Both the position numbers and the translations under genes were made by a program. The notes beneath the pieces are model-generated. The model did no database searches and had not been told where the DNA came from. It worked only from the letters and a program-made list of their open reading frames with translations. Positions 5,483 to 7,515 of a stretch of DNA of 7,515 bases are shown here, piece after piece. This stretch comes from Bacteroidia bacterium (GTDB lineage Bacteria > Bacteroidota > Bacteroidia > Bacteroidales > UBA932). The stretch's first letter is position 1, and every line of letters starts with the position of its first letter. The stretch is from the NCBI GenBank assembly GCA_021153285.1, contig JAGKTT010000082.1:1-7515 (forward strand). The letters are read 5' to 3'.

Positions 5483-6271
5483 TGCTTTTGGAGACATACC
5501 CTCGACTCTCTTGAAGTATTTGCCGAAGACTGACTGCGAAGGGAAATCAAGTTCATCACTGATTTCCTGAATAGTCATTGAGGTGGACGAGAGGCAGCTT
5601 TTGGCATATAGGACTACGTGTCTTTCAATCCAGTCCAAAGCAGTCATTCCTGTCTCCTGCTTGAGCATTGTCGAGAGATATTTGCTGGTCACGCAAAGTT
5701 TGTCAGCATAGAAGCCGATATCTCGCTGATTCTTGAAATTTTCGGCAAGAAGCGACATAAATTTCTCACACTTTTCCTGCTGAGCAGTCATCGTGGATGG
5801 CTGGCTCTGAAGTCCGTGCATATAATATCCGAGTCCATAATAATGAGCAGAAAAAAGGTGTCTTATAATTTCTTCTCTATATGGATTGTCAGGCTGATTC
5901 ATAAGGCTCGAGACTTGCCTGTACACTGATGACAAGGCATCAAGCACTTCTTCCGAGACACTGTAAAACTGTGTATCCTTGATGAAGAGTCTTTCCTGGA
6001 GGCTGACAGGTAGATTCAACGAGTCCGTAAATTCCGGATTCATCACCATACCGAATCCGGAGAAATCCACATCAAGGTCTATCGACTCTACCACCTGACC
6101 GGGAAGGAAAAGAGCGACTGCAGGTGCTTTCAGTGACCACATACGAAAATCCACCAGACAAGATAACTGTCCGGCTGTGATCACAATCTGAGTAACTTTC
6201 TTTATCTTATGTGGGAAGCGGAGTCCTTTCAGGATACTTCCGCTCTCCAAGAGTTCTATATCCTGCAACAT
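5456..6271 (-). CDS. AraC-family transcriptional regulator
   Basis: A 271-residue protein. The C-terminal 100 residues (about 167-266) form an AraC-type double helix-turn-helix: IGFYADKLCVTSKYLSTMLK at 185-204 with GMTALDWI (first motif), then TIQEISDELDFPSQSVFGKY at 233-252, FKRVEGMSP and KAYR (second motif and signature). The N-terminal part (1-150) is a weakly conserved sensor-like domain with cupin-like strands (LSCLVDFRMWSLKAPAVALF at 36-55, LPG following); its ligand cannot be read. Size is typical of one-domain-sensor AraC proteins in Bacteroidales. It is convergent with the four-gene cluster and followed upstream by the minus-strand barrel gene, either of which could be a target, though no binding site can be assigned. 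The ATG at 6271 is supported by the promoter directly before it. Confidence 0.94.
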   Translation of the reverse strand: MLQDIELLESGSILKGLRFPHKIKKVTQIVITAGQLSCLVDFRMWSLKAPAVALFLPGQVVESIDLDVDFSGFGMVMNPEFTDSLNLPVSLQERLFIKDTQFYSVSEEVLDALSSVYRQVSSLMNQPDNPYREEIIRHLFSAHYYGLGYYMHGLQSQPSTMTAQQEKCEKFMSLLAENFKNQRDIGFYADKLCVTSKYLSTMLKQETGMTALDWIERHVVLYAKSCLSSTSMTIQEISDELDFPSQSVFGKYFKRVEGMSPKAYRQSLSKD

Positions 6272-6278
6272 AACTCTG

Positions 6279-6309
6279 CAAATTTATAAAAACAGAAGAA
6301 TTGAACAAA
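6279..6309 (-). promoter_or_regulatory. Strong Bacteroidetes promoter of the AraC-family gene
   Basis: On the minus strand, TTTG (6309-6306) is followed after exactly 19 bases by TAAATTTG (6286-6279), a full match to the TTTG-N19-TAnnTTTG consensus. The -7 box ends only 7 bases before the ATG at 6271, so the mRNA would be leaderless or nearly so. Confidence 0.82.
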
Positions 6310-6521
6310 CAGAGCCGAGTTTTAAAGGAAAAATAGAAGAATCTTCAAGAAAATATGACCAAATCCTCCTTGTAAAGCGAACTTTCCTTCACATCCTTCT
6401 CCAATTCCACTGGATATTCGGGTTGTCAATATGTTCTTGTTCATATTGTTCAACTATTTTGATTCCGCAGTTTGGGGTCAACTGAATGTGGCATATAAAA
6501 GATGATTGATCCGGATTAAGT
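6310..6521. other. Gene-free spacer between regulator and barrel gene
   Basis: A spacer of about 210 bases with no convincing gene. A minus-strand frame at 6389-6586 overlaps the barrel gene's end and has no protein-like features. No strong terminator for the barrel gene is seen; only a short ATCCGGAT palindrome (6509-6516) lies just after its stop. Confidence 0.5.
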
Positions 6522-7124
6522 TTACAGCCTGATACCGATTCCGGCCATACCGAATGTTGTCGCAGGAGAAACGTTGGCTTCGACAATACCGTAGACCTTG
6601 CCTTTACCGAACTTTATGCCGATTGGGGCTATGTATGGCATCGGAACAGGAAAACCTATTGAGAGTCCGGCACCGAGGGCCGAGTACATACTGAAGCTTT
6701 CGCGAACCACCCATTTATATCTAAATGCACAGGATATCGAGCCAAAGACGCTGGTGTTTCTGTGATCGAATGTCGCCTGTGCACTGAAATCATATTGAGC
6801 AGAATGAGTTTCGTCCCCGGGAGATATCATTGGATATTGTACGACATCATACATTGTCAAATGGACATTGACCATTGTGGATAGTTCCCATCTTTTCCTC
6901 CAGGAATATATATATCCCACGTTGATACCTGCCTGGTAGTATTCTTTGCTGATACTTTGACCGATGTCACTGATTTCAGCTCTTGAATTACTCCACGGGA
7001 ACTCCAATTCAAAAAGAAGACCGGGATAACCGTGAGTGATTTCGAGAGAATGTTCCTTTTCCTGTGCTGATGAAATAGAAGCAGCGATTGTCATCGCACA
7101 GATGATTGTCAATATTCGTTTCAT
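6522..7124 (-). CDS. Small outer-membrane beta-barrel protein
   Basis: A 200-residue protein from ATG at 7124. Residues 1-20 (MKRILTIICAMTIAASISSA) are a signal peptide with cleavage likely before Q21. The frame is open 35 codons further upstream, but the signal peptide starts at this ATG. The mature part shows alternating short amphipathic segments: YPGLLFELEFPW, YYQAGINVGYIYSW, WELSTMVNVHLTMY, AQYDFSAQATF, TSVFGSISCAFRY, YSALGAGLSIGF, KVYGIVEANVSP and TTFGMAGIGIRL. This suggests about eight strands and an insertion in the outer membrane. The end with alternating hydrophobic residues fits a barrel, although the last residue is leucine and not aromatic. Its ligand or role is unknown. It has the same transcription direction as the AraC gene, which lies 250 bases downstream. 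No clear TAnnTTTG box precedes it. Confidence 0.85.
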   Translation of the reverse strand: MKRILTIICAMTIAASISSAQEKEHSLEITHGYPGLLFELEFPWSNSRAEISDIGQSISKEYYQAGINVGYIYSWRKRWELSTMVNVHLTMYDVVQYPMISPGDETHSAQYDFSAQATFDHRNTSVFGSISCAFRYKWVVRESFSMYSALGAGLSIGFPVPMPYIAPIGIKFGKGKVYGIVEANVSPATTFGMAGIGIRL

Positions 7125-7238
7125 TGCGATAGTAGTTATAGTTACACGACTAAGATGCAGAAAGCGTATGGATTGTGACAGGAATTCAGATTTCTCTGTG
7201 TAAATATGCGGTTTTTCCTGCAATGGCAAATGTTTACT

Positions 7239-7496
7239 CTAATTCCAGATGCAGCTACCGGTGAAAAGTAGGGCGAAAATCAGCAGATTAATTGCAGTTC
7301 TGCCAAGAATCGGGTTTATTGCTGATCCAGATGATTGCCTGAGGCAGTACCAGGTCCTTATATGCAGCGCCAGATAAATCATAGGAACAGCCAGGAATGC
7401 AACAGCCATATCGAGCCGTAAGCATCCGACGAAGTACATATTGACAAAGTAAGATGCAACTGACACGGGTGAGGTGTCAGTTGTAGTCTTTTTGTA
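7239..7496 (-). pseudogene. Short membrane-protein frame, possibly the C-terminal tail of a UbiA/MenA-like prenyltransferase
   Basis: An 85-codon frame is open from just after a TAA (7499-7497) to TAG (7241-7239). Possible starts are GTG at 7466 (75 residues) or ATG at 7439 (66 residues). It contains two hydrophobic helices, MAVAFLAVPMIYLALHI and TAINLLIFALLFTGSCIW, joined by RTWYCLRQSSGSAINPILGR. The spacing of a helix, a TW loop, an NPxLGxTA-type loop and a last helix resembles the end of Bacteroidetes MenA-type prenyltransferases as I remember them, but the catalytic aspartate motifs would be far upstream and are absent. It may be a decayed tail or a separate small membrane protein. The GTG lies inside a perfect inverted repeat, so it is a poor start. 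Confidence 0.4.
7457..7493 (+). terminator. Terminator-like 10-bp perfect hairpin at the right edge
   Basis: CAACTGACAC (7457-7466) pairs perfectly with GTGTCAGTTG (7474-7483) around a 7-base loop, and TTTTT follows at 7489-7493. The T-run favours plus-strand termination, yet no plus-strand gene is seen to the left. It may instead be an operator or repeat element. Confidence 0.5.
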
Positions 7497-7513
7497 TTAG
7501 TGAGATGTCAGTT
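7469..7513. repeat. Direct repeat GTGAGrTGTCAGTT
   Basis: GTGAGGTGTCAGTT (7469-7482) recurs as GTGAGATGTCAGTT (7500-7513), 31 bases apart with one difference. The first copy overlaps the hairpin's right arm. The window ends at 7515, so whether more copies follow cannot be seen. Confidence 0.6.
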
Positions 7514-7515
7514 CG

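Noticed and set aside
5618..5929. Plus-strand 103-codon frame
   Set aside because: It is antisense to the AraC-family gene, whose domains are clear.
6389..6586. Minus-strand 65-codon frame after the barrel gene
   Set aside because: It begins inside the barrel gene in another frame, and the product has no recognisable pattern.
7125..7229. Upstream extension of the barrel protein by 35 residues
   Set aside because: The signal peptide begins at MKRILTII, so the ATG at 7124 is the sensible start.

Overview
The window looks like an accessory region from a member of the Bacteroidales, possibly Prevotella- or Bacteroides-like. The evidence is repeated matches to the Bacteroidetes -7 promoter box TAnnTTTG (TAAATTTG before three genes, TACCTTTG before a fourth), A/T-rich leaders without clear Shine-Dalgarno sites, and typical families: an AAA_14/DUF4143 ATPase, a RhuM-family protein, small outer-membrane beta-barrel proteins and an AraC-type regulator. 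No rRNA, tRNA, CRISPR array or intact transposase was found.

Left part (1-3144). A minus-strand AAA_14/DUF4143 ATPase runs off the left edge. Its leader carries a striking array of 16-17 bp repeats beside a good promoter. About 760 bases without a convincing gene follow. They hold a possible decayed minus-strand reading frame, a perfect 10-bp inverted repeat and two terminator-like hairpins in tandem. Next is a plus-strand RhuM-family gene with two overlapping promoter-like repeats, the nearer of which would give an almost leaderless mRNA. A 27-bp perfect palindrome lies inside its coding sequence. A strong terminator closes this part.

Middle (3145-5482). A broken AAA+ ATPase pseudogene (3226-3733) has lost its N-terminus, its Walker A/B core and its C-terminus. 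After a TACCTTTG promoter comes a tight four-gene plus-strand cluster (3893-5447). It encodes a short, probably truncated exported beta-barrel protein, a 71-residue protein made of five 11-residue repeats, an exported charged helical protein, and a 135-residue protein of unknown family. Gaps of 11, 27 and 2 bases suggest one operon. Its function is unknown; two of the four products have signal peptides, so an envelope role is the simplest guess. A long hairpin separates it from the convergent AraC-family gene.

Right part (5456-7515). On the minus strand lie an AraC-family regulator with a near-perfect promoter (TTTG-N19-TAAATTTG) starting almost at its ATG, a 200-residue outer-membrane beta-barrel protein whose signal peptide closely matches that of the first operon gene, and a short membrane-protein frame that may be the tail of a UbiA/MenA-like prenyltransferase. 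The right edge has a 10-bp perfect inverted repeat followed by T5, plus a direct repeat of one arm.

The best candidates for something undescribed are the hendecad-repeat protein and its operon, the repeat array in the ATPase leader, and the palindromic and promoter repeats at the RhuM gene. All family names come from reading the translations; no database search was possible.
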